Part shown: one piece after another, positions 9,790-22,691 of the stretch
Layout: each line of letters begins with the position of its first letter
Position numbering within the stretch: position 1 is the first letter of the stretch
NCBI GenBank assembly: GCA_949752745.1
Contig: OX457031.1
Coordinates: 1,364,001 to 1,428,000 of the forward strand
Length of the DNA stretch: 64,000 nucleotides
Direction of reading: 5' to 3'
Source: Protula sp. h YS-2021
Lineage: Eukaryota; Annelida; Polychaeta; Sabellida; Serpulidae
Program-made: the position numbers and the translations under genes
Notes under the pieces: generated by a model
Seen by the model: only the letters and a program-made list of their open reading frames with translations
The model's database searches: none
What the model was told of the DNA's origin: nothing

Positions 9790-12620
9790 TACGGCGATAC
9801 CTTCCCCAGAAAAACACTTCATTTTATCTATCTACTAATGTGCAAAGGTGGGAATGTGGCGGAGGGAGGGGAGGGGACACGACCCTCCCACCACCCGCCC
9901 ACCCCCCTCCCACCCTAAAGTTTCGCTCCTGTTATCGAGTCAGACATGGCCTGGGCATAACAGATGCTTTCCCATAATCTATGCTCTTGTTATTGTTTAT
10001 GATGTGTAGCAATAAACTAGACCGTTATCACACTTTTATAGCGAAATATACACCCATTGGGAAAGCTTCCAGGCCCTGTCTTGCAAATGGTGCAATATTC
10101 AGATCTAGGTTACAGAAAGATACCACGTTTTCTGTCGGTATAAAACTATGTTTTGTTGAAGAACAAAAAAGGTATAAAAATGAATTTAATAGAAGTTTTT
10201 TTTTTCTCTTTTGATTCTGAAGTAAAAGCGATGTTTGCGAAGAAAAAGTAGAGTTTAAAGATCAACGTTGAAATGTACTTCTAGAGCGCGTTTTGAAGTT
10301 TTGAATTAACTCACTACATGCCATTATGATAAACTCGATAATTATGGTATTAAATCAGTAAATTGAGCAGCTGGTAGATTGCGGAATGTCTATAGCAACA
10401 ACAGCACTTTGGATATTTCTAACTGCATTTTGTGTAATGGTGATTGACTGCCTGCTGCAGACAGTTGTGATTAATAAATACAACTGCCACGCCGGCCATT
10501 CCGTAGCTGCCACGTATTACATACAACAGGGACTTCTCATTTGGTAACTTTGATTTTGAAGGGAGGAGGAGGAGGAGGGGGGGGGGGGATGGTCGTTGTA
10601 TTTATCAAACAAAAATAACAGCTTCTTAAAGCATTTTTTGTGCCTTTGCGTGAGAGCCATTATAAAAGGCAAAGGAAATTGAGGGGTGTTGGGCGGGGGG
10701 GGGGGGGGGGTGGGGGGCGGGGGTGGCTATATTAATCAAAATACCTTGCATCCTCTCCCCCCCCCCCCCCAGCAAACATATCTAAACCGCCATTCCTCCA
10801 CACAAACCGGCGTAACCACTGCAAAACGTAACGAACATTCGACAAGAGACAGGTGCCGGCTATTAAACAATCGGAACGAAGCAAATTTATAAGATGGTGA
10901 AAATCGGTCAGATATACTCGAAATAGTTGTTTACAATTCTTCAAACTGTTGAGGGGTTTTGGAATCACTGAGTACTCAAGACTGAATGCTTGTGAGTGGC
11001 ACCCTTCAACCTCCGCCTCCTCCCCCCTCCCCCCTCCCCTCTCCAAACAACCTACTTTTTGTATTTGCTGTCCAAAAAAAATATGTAATAAAAAATGATG
11101 AACTGAGAGATGTAAGAAGTGCAGGTAGTCTCCGGTCCAGAAGGAGGGCGGAGAGATGGGAGGGTGGGGGGGGGGGGGGGTTGGGGGAGGGGGGTGGAAG
11201 CTGGGGACGGCACCGCCATGTAGGTGCGGTTGGAAAGACCCCTCTCTGCCCAGCCTTAATTTTATCTTCCAAAACCAGCGATTTGTTTTTCGAATCGAGC
11301 CAAAAATAGCAAGGATACAACAACAACAAAAACTGATTGACTGAGGAAAAAGAGACTATTTGTTTTGGCGAAAGACGGGCACTAATCTTCGATGAGGAGG
11401 AGAAAGAATCTTGTGTTTTAGTTTCGTCTTTTAAGTTGAGAGAAATCAATTGGTTTATGAAAGCAACAACGAGATACTGTAACTTTTTCTGTCGAAGCCG
11501 TTGATTGGCTGATTTCCTGCAGTTCCATGACCAGAAGTGGTAGCGTTTGTTGGATGGGGGATGCGGGGGTGGTGATGGTGGTGGTGGTGGTGGGGAGTAC
11601 TGAGGGCAACTGCCCTGGCATTCACAAAAGTTAACTTTGCAGTAAATTGTATTTTGAGGCGAAAATCGGTTGATCCAGTTGTATCACGGAAACAATTTTA
11701 GGTGGATTTTTGTTTGTTAAACAGGATAAACTTGTTCATTCACTTTCGGATATTCTGGTTGCCAATGGCGCAGTTAACGGAATCAGTTAACTGCACAGTT
11801 AACCTCTGTGAATACGGTCATTGTGGGTTCACGGTACAGATATATGAATAATACTGGGATGTCTAAACCTTCTTTCCAATTACCCCCCCCCCTGCCCCCC
11901 CCCCTGCCCAGCCTGCCCCCCCTGCCCCCCTCACTTCGGGAACCCCCTCCCAACTAGTCGTTCTATACAGACACACAAACATATTTTAACTGTTCTTAAA
12001 TGCTAGAATCCAAGGTGAAGATTAAAAAGCCACTTTGTCTTACCTTTATTTGGAAAATATCACTATTCCAACATGAAATTGTTTTCGGTCTATCGAAATA
12101 CCAGAAAGTAACCACTTCACGCACACGCTCGCTAAAAGACCGGAGCGAATTGTTTCTATTTTTGGTTCCAAGTGAAATTACACGTTATCCTTACAATGCC
12201 GAGTGCTTGCAGCGATCCAGATTGAGCTATCCAGACTGCTAAAAGAGCAGGCCCCCTCCTGTACTCAGTACAGTGTAGATAAACTGTATTTGCCTCTCTC
12301 TCTCTCCCTCTCTCTCTCTGTTGTTTGTTTTCTTCCAATAGCGCTTGGGCTAATGGCACTACTTCTGTATCTATGACGTCATACTAACTATTCCGTTGCC
12401 TAGCAACCGGCAGTTTTGATACACACGGAATAAATAAGCTTTCGGTGTACGGTGTGGATTTGCATGAATGCATTGTGTACTAGACCGAATACCACATTCA
12501 GACATCGAAAAGGACGTTGTCGAAATAGCAATTAAATCTTAATTGCCATTAATTCAAATGTGGCTTTTTGTACCACTAAGGTCAAATGATATCAGATATT
12601 GAAACATACTAAGTCAATGT
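9790..12620. other. No gene seen; homopolymer-rich intergenic DNA
   Basis: G-tracts at about 10568-10588, 10695-10730 and 11164-11205, C-tracts at 10757-10770 and 11882-11930, a (GGT)n run at 11565-11592 and (CT)n at 12293-12320. No supported exon or RNA gene was found. Confidence 0.6.
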
Positions 12621-12628
12621 AAAGCGTC

Positions 12629-13086
12629 GTTACATGACTTGGTTAAATGCTGCATTCTGATTGGTCTATTTCCTCGTCAATAATATTTTAATGTTGACCA
12701 AATGGCACAGGTCATTTAATTGATATCGCAATTATTTGCAATCAAAACGACAGTTAAACCTGTAACAAAACATCTAGATCTATTCCAAGTCGACATAAAG
12801 ATATTATTGACATAAAGATATTATTGACATAAAGATATTATTGACATAAAGATATTATTGACATAAAGATATTATTGACATAAAGATATTATTGACATAA
12901 AGATATTATTATTGTGGACCTATATATCAGTATTTTTATTGGCTATTGATACTTCATGCTGATTCCAAATAAGTCAAAATTTGCTAATTATTACCAGTCA
13001 GAAAATGTTGACCTTCAAGCCCACCTCCAAAATTTATTGACCTGGGAGCCGACCAATTAGATCGCAGCAATTAACCAAGTCAACGG
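12629..13086. mobile_element. Long-inverted-repeat element with a 17-bp tandem core
   Basis: The left arm (GTTACATGACTTGGTTAAATG..., then GATTGGTC, from about 12629) matches the reverse complement of the right arm ending near 13086 (GTTGACTTGGTTAATTGCTG..., then AATTGGTC). Between them seven perfect units of GACATAAAGATATTATT run at about 12797-12913. The arms belong to the dispersed 130-bp family seen elsewhere in the window. A fold-back MITE or two opposed copies are both possible. Confidence 0.75.
12797..12913. repeat. 17-bp perfect tandem repeat
   Basis: Seven consecutive identical copies of GACATAAAGATATTATT. Perfect identity implies very recent expansion inside the fold-back element. 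Confidence 0.95.
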
Positions 13087-13089
13087 TTT

Positions 13090-13890
13090 GGGCTTTTCTG
13101 GGGCTACCCTGTCCTGTGCGTAAGGTGGGCCTCTGTGGGGTGGGGTGTGAACGGGAGGGGTGGGGGGGGGTCTTCGGGGCTACCCTGTTCTATTTGTGAG
13201 GTGTGATTTGCGGGTGGGGGAGGGGGAGTTCAAGGCTTCCTTGCCCTGGTTTAGAGTTGGCCGTACGTTGGAATGGGTTGAGTTGAGGGTGGGAGCGGGG
13301 TGTCGGGGCATCTCTTGACCAATGTAGGAGTGGTGTGGGATGTGGGTGGGGCGGGGATTTGTTGGGAGGTGGTTGTAGGGGGTTGTTGTACTTAACCTAC
13401 TTCACAAATATGCAAGTCATGGTTAGTCATTACCACAGAGGTGGGTGGGGGGGGGGGGGGGGCAGGGGATTCGATCTGGAAGGAAATGGGGGAGGATTGG
13501 TTTGAATAGAGAGATGGAGAGGGGGAGGGGGAGGGGGGAGGAGGGAGAGCTTTACTCCCCTTTTATGGCCTTGCCATTCCTGGGTGTCTTTTATTTGCTT
13601 CATGAAAAGTCGGGCAGTCAGTCAGTTACTGCGTTTTAGTTAAATACGGAAATGAGATCCATTAATTGTTCAAACAAACACAAGAAAGACACCACATTAA
13701 TGGATGCCATACCCTGAGGTAATATTTTGTTATTTCAAGAAGAAAAAAAAAACCTTGGGAAAATCTGTAAACAGCCCGCATTAGAAAGAGACAAGGAAAA
13801 TGACAACAAACTGAAAAATCATTTCAACATAATCAAGGCAAGTTAAAGGAGGATTAACTGAGGGAAAAAATATATATTAAAATAACAGTA
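13090..13890. other. G-rich upstream region of the DEG/ENaC gene
   Basis: Purine-rich, G-run sequence to about 13550 with a degenerate motif GGGGCTACCCTGT repeated twice, then AT-rich sequence up to the channel gene's ATG. No exon is recognised. A promoter is presumably here, but I see no diagnostic element. Confidence 0.4.
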
Positions 13891-13893
13891 AAA

Positions 13894-15653
13894 ATGGGCA
13901 AAGATATGAAAATGAAAGATCAGTTTTTATCATTGTTGACGAATACTAGTCTGCATGGAGCACGTTACGTTGGCAACAAGGAATGTCACTTAATACGCCG
14001 GATAATCTGGATGAGTTTTATGATGGCTGCTTGTGGCTATTTCTTGAAAATTTTCAGCGATTCTTTGACCGATTTTCTATCGTATAAATCCGTGATCAGT
14101 GAGTACACACATAGGGAAGAAAATGGACTCCCTTTTCCATCAATTACATTTTGTCCTAATAATATGATGGTAAACTCATCACTTCTATTCAATGATTATG
14201 AATTGTACAATATTTTGAACCAAGTCTGGCCGTTTTTTATCGCAGTCAGCGAAACCGATAATTACGTGCCCGCTTCCGAAACGCTCGAATATCTTTCGAG
14301 ATATAATTTTTGGGAATTATATATGTCAGCCGCGCCCGCGGCCCAGGACATGTTTGTTCAGTGCCGATTTGGGGCAAAGATTGTAAACTGTGAAGATTAC
14401 ATCGAATCTATAGTGTGGCAGCGAGGGATCTGTTATCTGTTCAACCCCTATTCTTATCTACAACGGCATGGTGAAATTTTGATCAAGGAGTCTGGATATC
14501 CAAAAGGAATTGATTTTGTTCTAAATGTGGATCCAGAAGGTTATTTTTTACCCACCGGTATGTTTTTTAAATATATCTGATACCAAAAAAAATTCTTTAT
14601 AATTTTTAGATATTTTTAAAATAATTCTTTAAATCAAATTATTATTATTATTATTATTATTATTACAAATAATTAATTATTTTATTATTAAATAATTAAT
14701 CTATTTATTTATTATTATTATTATTGTTATTAGTAGCAGTATTTTATTGTGATTAATTGATTAATTAATTGTTATTTTCATTGTTATTATTAATTAGTTA
14801 CTTATTTTATTATTATTATTATTTTAATTATTATTATAATCATGACAATAATTTGTACAGACTAAATAGCATTTTACACACCACAATCTGTGTCTATGTT
14901 TTAGGTTTAAGCACCGGTATAGATTTTCTCGTACACGACCAAGCCGTTTTCCCGCTTATTGAACAATACTCAAGAAGCACCGCCCCGGGGACGTTTGTCA
15001 ACGTGGGGATGAAACAAGAACATAGCGAGGTCCTCCCTAAACCCTACTCGGCTTCTGATTGCTTGAGCAAGGAGTCACGTGACATCCATGGCTATCCGTA
15101 CTCAGAAGAAGCCTGTTTGTCCGACTGCCAAAATCAATTCATATTTGGCCAGTGTTGTGATTGGTACGAGCGTAATACGTCATCAGAAAATGCGTGCTTA
15201 TTCTCGGATGTTTTACAATGCTTTCTGGCAAGATTTGAAGATTTTGGGAATGGGAAAGCAAAGTGTGACTGTCCACCATCTTGTTCTAAAACCGAATATA
15301 TACTAGATGTCTCCACCAGTCAGTTTCCAAATAGACGCACCAATGAAATTGCTGCGCGGTACAACTGGAGTGTACAGGACACGGAAACGATGGCAAGGAA
15401 CTTAGTAGAGATAAACTTTTACTTCAGAACGATGACGTACAGTCATAAAGAACAAGTCCCCAGCTCGTCACCATGGCAACTCTTCTCCACATGCGGAGGA
15501 ATGCTGGGACTATTTTTAGGTGCTAGTATGCTCACTATACTTGAATTTATCGACTTTTGTGTCGTTACAGTATTCAGTACTTTGCAACAACGGTACTGGA
15601 GGAAAAATAAAGTACACAGTCGAGGGACGACAGAAACAGGGACGAAGCAATGA
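13894..15653 (+). CDS. DEG/ENaC (ASIC-like) amiloride-sensitive sodium channel subunit, complete
   Basis: Two coding exons, 13894-14557 and 14905-15653, join in phase 1 (ACC G then GT TTA) to give 470 residues, a normal family length. A first membrane segment (about residues 33-57) is followed by FPSITFCP, the conserved FPxxTxC motif after TM1. A large cysteine-rich extracellular domain follows (CDCPPSCSKTEY is typical), then TM2 with GLFLGASMLTILEFIDF, which holds the G-x-S selectivity-filter motif. The short cytosolic tail ends KQ. These trimeric channels conduct Na+ and open to protons, peptides or force; the ligand here is unknown. The first ATG gives a 30-residue cytosolic N-terminus as expected. 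The intron holds (ATT)n. Confidence 0.95.
14638..14850. repeat. (ATT)n microsatellite in the channel intron
   Basis: ATT/TTA triplets mixed with ATTAATTA runs fill most of the 347-base intron. Confidence 0.9.
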
Positions 15654-15664
15654 TCGTTTTTAAC

Positions 15665-15795
15665 TGTTACGGGACCTCTTGTAAATGCTTTAATCTGATT
15701 GGTCTATTCCCAAGTCGGTAATTGTTCAGTATTGACCGGAACGCAACAGCCAATAGATATTGCAGTTATTTGTCAATTAAGTCATGTAATAAACT
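15665..15795. mobile_element. 130-bp MITE-like repeat in the channel 3' flank
   Basis: Starts GTTACGGGACCT, ends AAGTCATGTAATAAAC, and contains CTGATTGGTCTATTCCCAAG and CAATAGATATTGCAGTTATT. The ends are imperfect inverted repeats of (A)TTACATGACTT. It begins about a dozen bases after the stop codon and brings the AATAAA near 15788, which could serve as the gene's polyadenylation signal. Related copies lie near 12629, 26508, 27230 and 52838. Confidence 0.75.
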
Positions 15796-15934
15796 ATACA
15801 TTGCTTTATTTCGTATATATATATATATGTAGGAGCGCACGCATGTCCTACTTCCACGCTGGCTCAAGTTGACTCCGCCCCCCACTTGCCCGAAAGCTGT
15901 ATCAGCCACTGACTTCGTTAACCATCTGTCTGTT

Positions 15935-16200
15935 CAACATCTGTTACCCTTCTATTTTGTTACCCTTTTTGTTACCCTTCTGTTTTGTTACCCTTCTGTT
16001 TTGTTACTCTTCTATTTTGTTGCCTTCTGTTATGTTACCCTTCTGTTATGTTACCCTTCTGTTTTGTTACCCTTCTGTTATGTTACCCTTCTGTTATGTT
16101 ATCCTTCTCTTTTGTTACCCTTCTGTTTTGTTACTGTTCTGTTTTGTTACCCCTCTATTTTGTTACTCTTCTGTTTTGTTACCACTTTGCTTTACCTTTT
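15935..16200. repeat. 15-bp tandem repeat
   Basis: About 17 copies of TGTTACCCTTCTGTT with small changes. All three plus-strand frames stay open only because the unit is a multiple of three. Confidence 0.95.
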
Positions 16201-16267
16201 ACTTTAAATAAAAATATCATTGCGAAAAAGCAAGCAACTTTATTCTTTCTTTCACATTTACAAACGC

Positions 16268-16800
16268 GACAATAACAAATGTAACGCATGTAACACATGT
16301 AACTACGTGACACATGTAACACATGCTACACAGGAAACATATGTAGCAATGTAACTGTGTAATCCATGTAACACATGTAACACATGTAGCAACGTACCTG
16401 TGTAATGCATGTAACACATGCAACACATATAGCAACGTACCTGTGTAATGCATGTAGCACATGCAGAAACATAAACGAAATTAATGAATGCAACAAAACT
16501 TACACTGATGTCATTTGTAAGATATGAAAGCATGCTCTGGTGTAGCACGTAACATGTGCCTAATATGTGCGCAACATGTGCTTTCTGTACGACACTTGTA
16601 ACAGCTTACATATGTTTTTTTGTGACATGTACCACAAAATATTCCAATCACATTCTCAATTAAAGACTTTACACGGGTAAAACATGCGACGCATGCCAAA
16701 ACAACTGGTGTTACTCTTAACGGATGCAGAACTAAACTGTGTGTTACATGTTACACGAATGGCAGAGTTAACATGCGTTACACGTAAATAGGACGTCACT
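16268..16800. repeat. Degenerate (ACATGTAAC)-type repeat
   Basis: Short ACATGTAAC/GCATGTAAC phrases recur irregularly and drift towards 16800. ACATGT is itself palindromic, so the tract can form many small hairpins. Confidence 0.8.
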
Positions 16801-17380
16801 AATCTAGAAAAAAAAGCTTGAAGCTCGAAGCACTTACCACAAAAAGCGGGAAAAATACTTTTTCAAAGACGGTTCGCAAAACTGAGATGAAGCCGTGCGT
16901 ACGCTACTGCTATAGTCAATGGGTGACGTCACTAATTTATTAGCCTACAGGAAAAGCAGGGGAGGGAATTATAAAAGTTATAAATTGTTATAGGACATAC
17001 TTCATGGATGACCCCTTCATCAAACTCCCACCCCAAATTCTTCACGTTTTTTTCTACAATTTTCCGACCTTTTGCACCAGAATCAGAGCCTTCTTCCCCT
17101 GGGGGGGGGGGGGGTGAGGGAGGGGAGAGGCAGTTACCATCGGTGTCCAAAAAAAAAAAAAAAAAGCAACTCGGAGAAAGGAGTAATTTTGGGCCTAGAA
17201 GAAGTCCGCGCGAAGTGCCAATATCGTTAACAGAGGGGGGGGGGGTGTAATTGCCATGCAGTACTCCTCGTTTCCAACAAAAAAGATAAAAAAAGGTGGG
17301 TTGGGGAGGGGGGTTTTCTCAATTTCACTAGATGTTTATTGAAAAAATGCATGTCTTGGCAACCATATGGCAATTTGTTA
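16801..17380. other. No gene seen
   Basis: Contains a G-run (17100-17125), an A-run (17149-17165), and a phrase near 17165-17270 (GGAGTAATTTTGGG ... GTACTCCTCGTTTCC) that reappears in diverged form at about 44770-44890, so it is probably a dispersed repeat. Confidence 0.5.
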
Positions 17381-17640
17381 CGTGAGTGCCCCGCCCCTGT
17401 CACCCCGCGTCATAGACACGCATGGTAACCGATTGGTTCGCGGGTGCCACCCCCCCCCCCACCAACAGGTCATGGACACACATGATAACTGATTAGTACG
17501 TGAGTGCCTCCCCCCGATCATGGACACGTATGGTAACCGGTTGGTTCGCGAGTGCCCCCCCCCCAGGTCATGGACACGCATGGTAACGGTTGGTTCGCGA
17601 GTGTACCTCCCCCCTCGATCCCTCCCTCTACCTATACAAA
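17381..17640. repeat. About 55-bp tandem repeat
   Basis: TCATGGACACGCATGGTAAC followed by CGGTTGGTTCGCGAGTGCC and a C-run recurs about four times. Confidence 0.85.
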
Positions 17641-18185
17641 TGGTACATTTCATCATGGCTTGAACGACCGGAGGCAGAAGTACATGTCCAAGAAACAACC
17701 AAACAACATATGATTTTTTTGCTCAGTTATGGAACGATCTTTTAAACCCTACACCCCTCTTTTAGTGTCGAGAACCTTTCACCCCTCCCTCACCTTTTTA
17801 CCCCACAACCATTAAGTACTCCATGTTTTCCAGATAAATGGGGTTCTTTCTAACCTATACTCCGTGTTCAAAGGGGGGGGGGGTGGGGCACACCCACTGC
17901 TCCATCTAAGTCACCGTCAAATTTCTGGTCTATGAAACCAGTAACGTCAGCATATAATTTGGTGAAAAGATTTTAAAAACAAATTTAACACTTCTGCGTT
18001 TAAGAAGCGAATTCACAGGCTCTCTGCTTTTGGCAAAAAAGGCTATTTATCATGACTGCCCCCCTCCCCCCCACGCAACGTTTTGGGATTGTTTTAAAGT
18101 GTTATGGGCTTGCGTGGTTAGGATTTCACCTCAGGACTACCTATTACACATATAACAAGCTGTTCGTCTATACAATGCTAGTATA
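17641..18185. other. No gene seen
   Basis: Low-complexity pyrimidine stretches and a G-run at 17872-17887. No exon-like sequence recognised. Confidence 0.5.
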
Positions 18186-18189
18186 CAAT

Positions 18190-18660
18190 TAAAGAAGTGG
18201 GACCATCTGGATGACAGGGGACCACCTGGATAACAGGGGACCACCAAAAAGATGACAGGGACCACCAAAATGATAGAAGCCACCTGGATGACACGGGAAC
18301 ACCTTGATGACAGAGGACCATCTGGCTGACAGAGACCACCTAAATGAGAGGGGACCACCAGAATGACATGGGATAACCTGGATGACAGGGGGCCACCCTG
18401 ATGACAAGGAACCGTCTTGATGACAGGAGACCAACTGGATGACAGGGGACCACCTGGATGACAGGGAGCCATCTGGATGACAGGGGACCACCTAGATGAG
18501 AGAAGACCACCAGAATGACATGGGATAACCTGGATGACAGAGGACCACCCTATTGACAAGGGACCACCTGGATGACTTGGGACAACCTTGGTGACAGGGA
18601 GTCAGAAGAATAACAGGGAGTTACCAGAATGACAGCGGGCCACCAGGTGACAGAAAATCA
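18190..18660. repeat. About 27-bp degenerate repeat, ancestor-like flank of the 39-bp array
   Basis: GGACCACCTGGATGACAGG with variable spacers, more diverged than the array that follows. Both share the GACCACC...GATGACAGGG core. Confidence 0.85.
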
Positions 18661-19925
18661 TCGGGATAACAGGGGACCACTAGGATGACAGGGAACGAAA
18701 ATGATCACAGGGAACCGCTCGGACTACAGGGGACCGAAAGGATCACAGGGGACCACCAGGGTGACAGGGGACTAAAAGGATCACAGGTGACCACCATGAT
18801 GACAGGGGACTAAAAAGATCACAGGGGACCACCAGGATGACAGGGGACTAAAAGGATCACAGGGGACCACCAGGATGACAGGGGACCAAAAGGATCACAG
18901 GGGACCACCATGATGACAGGGGACTAAAAGGACGACAGGGAACCACCAGGATGACAGGGGACCAAAAGGATCACAGGGGACCACCAGGATGACAGGGGAC
19001 TAAAAGGACGACAGGGGACCACCAGGATGACAGGGGACCAAAAGGATCACAGGGGACCACCAGGATGACAGGGGACTAAAAGGATCACAGGTGACCACCA
19101 TGATGACAGGGGACTAAAAAGATCACAGGGGACCACCAGGATGACAGGGGACTAAAAGGATCACAGGGGACCACCAGGATGACAGGGGACCAAAAGGATC
19201 ACAGGGGACCACCAGGATGACAGGGGACCAAAAGGATCACAGGGGACCACCAGGATGACAGGGAACCAAAAGGATCACAGGGGACCACCAGGATGACAGG
19301 GGACTAAAAGGACGACAGGGGACCACCAGGATGACAGGGGACCAAAAGGATCACAGGGGACCACCAGGGTGACAGGGGACTAAAAGGATCACAGGGGACC
19401 ACCAGGATGACAGGGGACCAAAAGGATCACAGGGGACCACCAGGATGACAGGGGACTAAAAGGATCACAGGGGACCACCAGGATGACAGATGACCAGAAG
19501 GATCACAGGGGACCACCAGGATGACAGGGGACTAAAAGGATCACAGGGGACCACCAGGATGACAGGGGACCAAAAGGATCACAGGGGACCACCAGGATGA
19601 CAGGGGACTAAAAGGATCACAGGGGACCACCAGGATGACAGGGGACCAAAAGGATCACAGGGGACCACCAGGATGACAGGGGACTAAAAGGATCACAGGG
19701 GACCACCAGGATGACAGGGGTCCAAAAGGATCACAGGGGACCACCAGGATGACAGAGAACCAAAAGGATCACAGGGGACCACCAGGATGACAGATGACCA
19801 GAAGGATCACAGGGGACCACCAGGATGACAGGGGACTAAAAGGATCACAGGGGACCACCAGGATGACAGGGGACCAAAAGGATCACAGGGGACCACCAGG
19901 ATGACAGGGGTTCACCGGGAGATTA
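18660..19925. repeat. 39-bp minisatellite of two alternating half-units
   Basis: About 32 units of GGGGACCACCAGGATGACAG followed by GGGAC(T/C)AAAAGGATCACAG. Half-units A (accaccaggatgac) and B (aaaaggatcac) alternate almost perfectly. Variants ACT/ACC and rare GACGAC or ATGACCAGAAGG recur in blocks, indicating unequal exchange of multi-unit segments. No frame stays open across the array. Confidence 0.97.
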
Positions 19926-20194
19926 GGGGATAACCAGGTTAACAGGGGAGAACCCGGATGACACCAGCATCAAGCAAATTGGACCACCTCACATATAAGA
20001 CAACTTTTCAACAGTCCTCCTTTCAAAGGATTTTTCATTCCGACGAACCCCATTAAAAAGAACAATACATTATTTTGTACCATTTTGATTCAGTCACACT
20101 GGTGGACGATTACCCGGAGTTTCACTGCTATGTATGACGCTATACTCACCCCATCCCCAGCACTTTGCGAAGTCCTGCATCTGTTTTTTTTTTT

Positions 20195-20465
20195 TTTTTT
20201 TTTTGTCTTTTGTAACACCCAAAATGACCAAAAGACCTTTTCCTGTTTTTTACACAAAATGACCCTTTCTGTTTTTGATACACAAAATGACTCATTTCTG
20301 TTTTTGATACACAAAATTAACCCTTTTCTATTTTGAAACACAAAATGACCCCTTTCTGTTTTTTTTATACTCAAAATGGCGTTTTTTCCATTTTCGATAC
20401 ACAAAATAATCATTTCTTTTTTTAAATCACTTTTTATGTTTTTTGCACACAAAATAACCCTTTTC
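20195..20465. repeat. About 30-bp tandem repeat
   Basis: ACACAAAATGACCCTTTTCT followed by GTTTTTGAT recurs about eight times. A diverged relative lies at about 22440-22560, part of the larger duplicated block. Confidence 0.85.
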
Positions 20466-20487
20466 CTTCTTTATGTACAAGGTTTAT

Positions 20488-20597
<110 letters not shown>

Positions 20598-20894
20598 TTT
20601 CTAAAGCTTTAGTTAATGCATTTTAGTCATTATTTAATATATGTATAAAATACAATAATTTCAATATATAGTTTCAAAGCTTATTTGTTTATATATTTTT
20701 GCATCCGTACACCGAAGCTTCTACGTGATACTGTTTTCGCACACTATTAAATCGTGTGTGTTGGAAATCTGTTTATAAACACACATATATTTCTATACAC
20801 TGTCTATAACATTATATATTGTTTCATGAATGAATAGACGCCGCGGTGCAGCAAAATACACACTGCTCTTTCAGTGGTCGAAGCTTGTTGTGTG

Positions 20895-21395
20895 AATGGC
20901 TATTTTAATCCATTTCTTATGATAACACGGTTTTTACGGGAAAAAAAATTGTGAGGTGTTCCCCTTCCAATTGCAACTTCAAGACCTTAAATATGTAATA
21001 ACAAGAGCAGTTCACATTATAATACATTAAAACACAAGTTATATTGAAGGTATTCGAAGTCTTACTTAAACTGTGATGTACATTTTTTGACACCTATTCA
21101 TTCATGAAACAGGGCGGTTGTTGAACTCAAATGATTCACTTATTTAATGACTGTTTTAACCCATTTCTAATGATAACACGGTTTTTACGGAAAAAAATTG
21201 TGAGGTGTTACCCTTCCAATTGCAACTTCAAGACCTTAAATATGTAATAACAAGAGCAGTTCACATTATAATACATTAAAACACAAGTCATATTGAAGGT
21301 ATTCGAAGTCTTACTTAAACTGTGATGTACATTTTTTGACACCTATTCATTCATGAAACAGGGCGGTTGTTGAACTCAAATGATTCACTTAGTCA
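20895..21395. repeat. Near-identical 249-bp direct tandem duplication
   Basis: The segment holding AACACGGTTTTTACGG and TGTGAGGTGTT...CAATTGCAACTTCAAG at about 20925 recurs at about 21174 with only a few changes, including GTTATATT versus GTCATATT. High identity implies a recent event. Confidence 0.93.
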
Positions 21396-22628
21396 TTTAT
21401 TGGTCTTCCGGGGCACGGCTCACGGAGCCAATAAATGACTTGCTGAATTGTTCTCATGCAACAACCTAAACTTGTGCACATTTTAGTATGTTTGCTTAAG
21501 CTTACACAAATGTATACAGTGCAAAACGAATGCAGCGGCACTACGGTATAACACATTCGCGAACATAACGATGCAGCAAATCATTTATTGGTCTTTCAGC
21601 TGTCGCACTCCAACAAAACACATTCGCGAACATAACAATGCAGCAAGTCATTTATTGGTCATTCAGCTCTCGCAGCCAATAGGCCAATAAATGAAATATG
21701 TGCACAGTTCTGTTAGTGACCTATTTTTTTTTATTTACACGAATTTCAGGAAACAAGTGTTGGGTTTTCAACTTGCAACACTGAAAAAGTGTTATAATAA
21801 AAATAAGCCCCGTACCACCATTCATACAGCTGGTTTCATTCAGGGCCTTACATGAATTGTAATCTTCATTTTATTCCCATTCATCCATAAAATAAAGTGG
21901 TTGCTAAATTAGATTGGTGCAGTTGGTAATTTACTGGTCTTTCGGGGCACGCCTCAAGGAGCCAATAAATGACTTGCTGAATTGTTCTCATTTAACAACC
22001 TAGTCTTGTGCACATAATAGTATGTTTGCTTAGGCTTACACAGCTGTAAACAGTGCAAAACGAATACAAAGAAAATCTGATAAAACATATTTCCGAACAT
22101 GACACCACAGCTATATACAGTGCAAAACGAATACAACGGAAGATAGAAATAATACAAACCCTTCCTCTATAAGTGTTTTAACATTATAAGAAAAACCTAC
22201 AGATACGACTTATCCCTTCCCTTAGACCCTCTCAACCCTCCTCCATCCCTCAACCCCTTTACCTCAAGCCCTCTATCCACCCCACCCACTTAACCACTTC
22301 CACCTCCCCCATCCCCTAATTCCCTACCCCAACACCCTCAACCCCTCCACCCATCTCCTTAACCCCTCCCACCCGGTCTACTCCTACACTCCATCCATGC
22401 ACTATGTGTAATTCTGATACTGCCTTTGTATTTGCATGTTACTTTTTCCCGTTCTTGACAAACACAAAATGACCTTGTTTCCCTTATGAGACCAAACATC
22501 TGGTCCTTAATCTGACATATAAAGTAGCCCCTTTCTATTCCTGATACATAAAAAATTATATTTTCCAACTACAAAAACAAACGTACACACATACACATAC
22601 ACAGATATATATATATAAAATATATATA

Positions 22629-22691
<63 letters not shown>

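Noticed and set aside
18137..18559. 140-codon minus-strand open frame (SSRWSPVIQ repeats)
   Set aside because: Translation of a 27-bp tandem repeat; no domain and no splice support.
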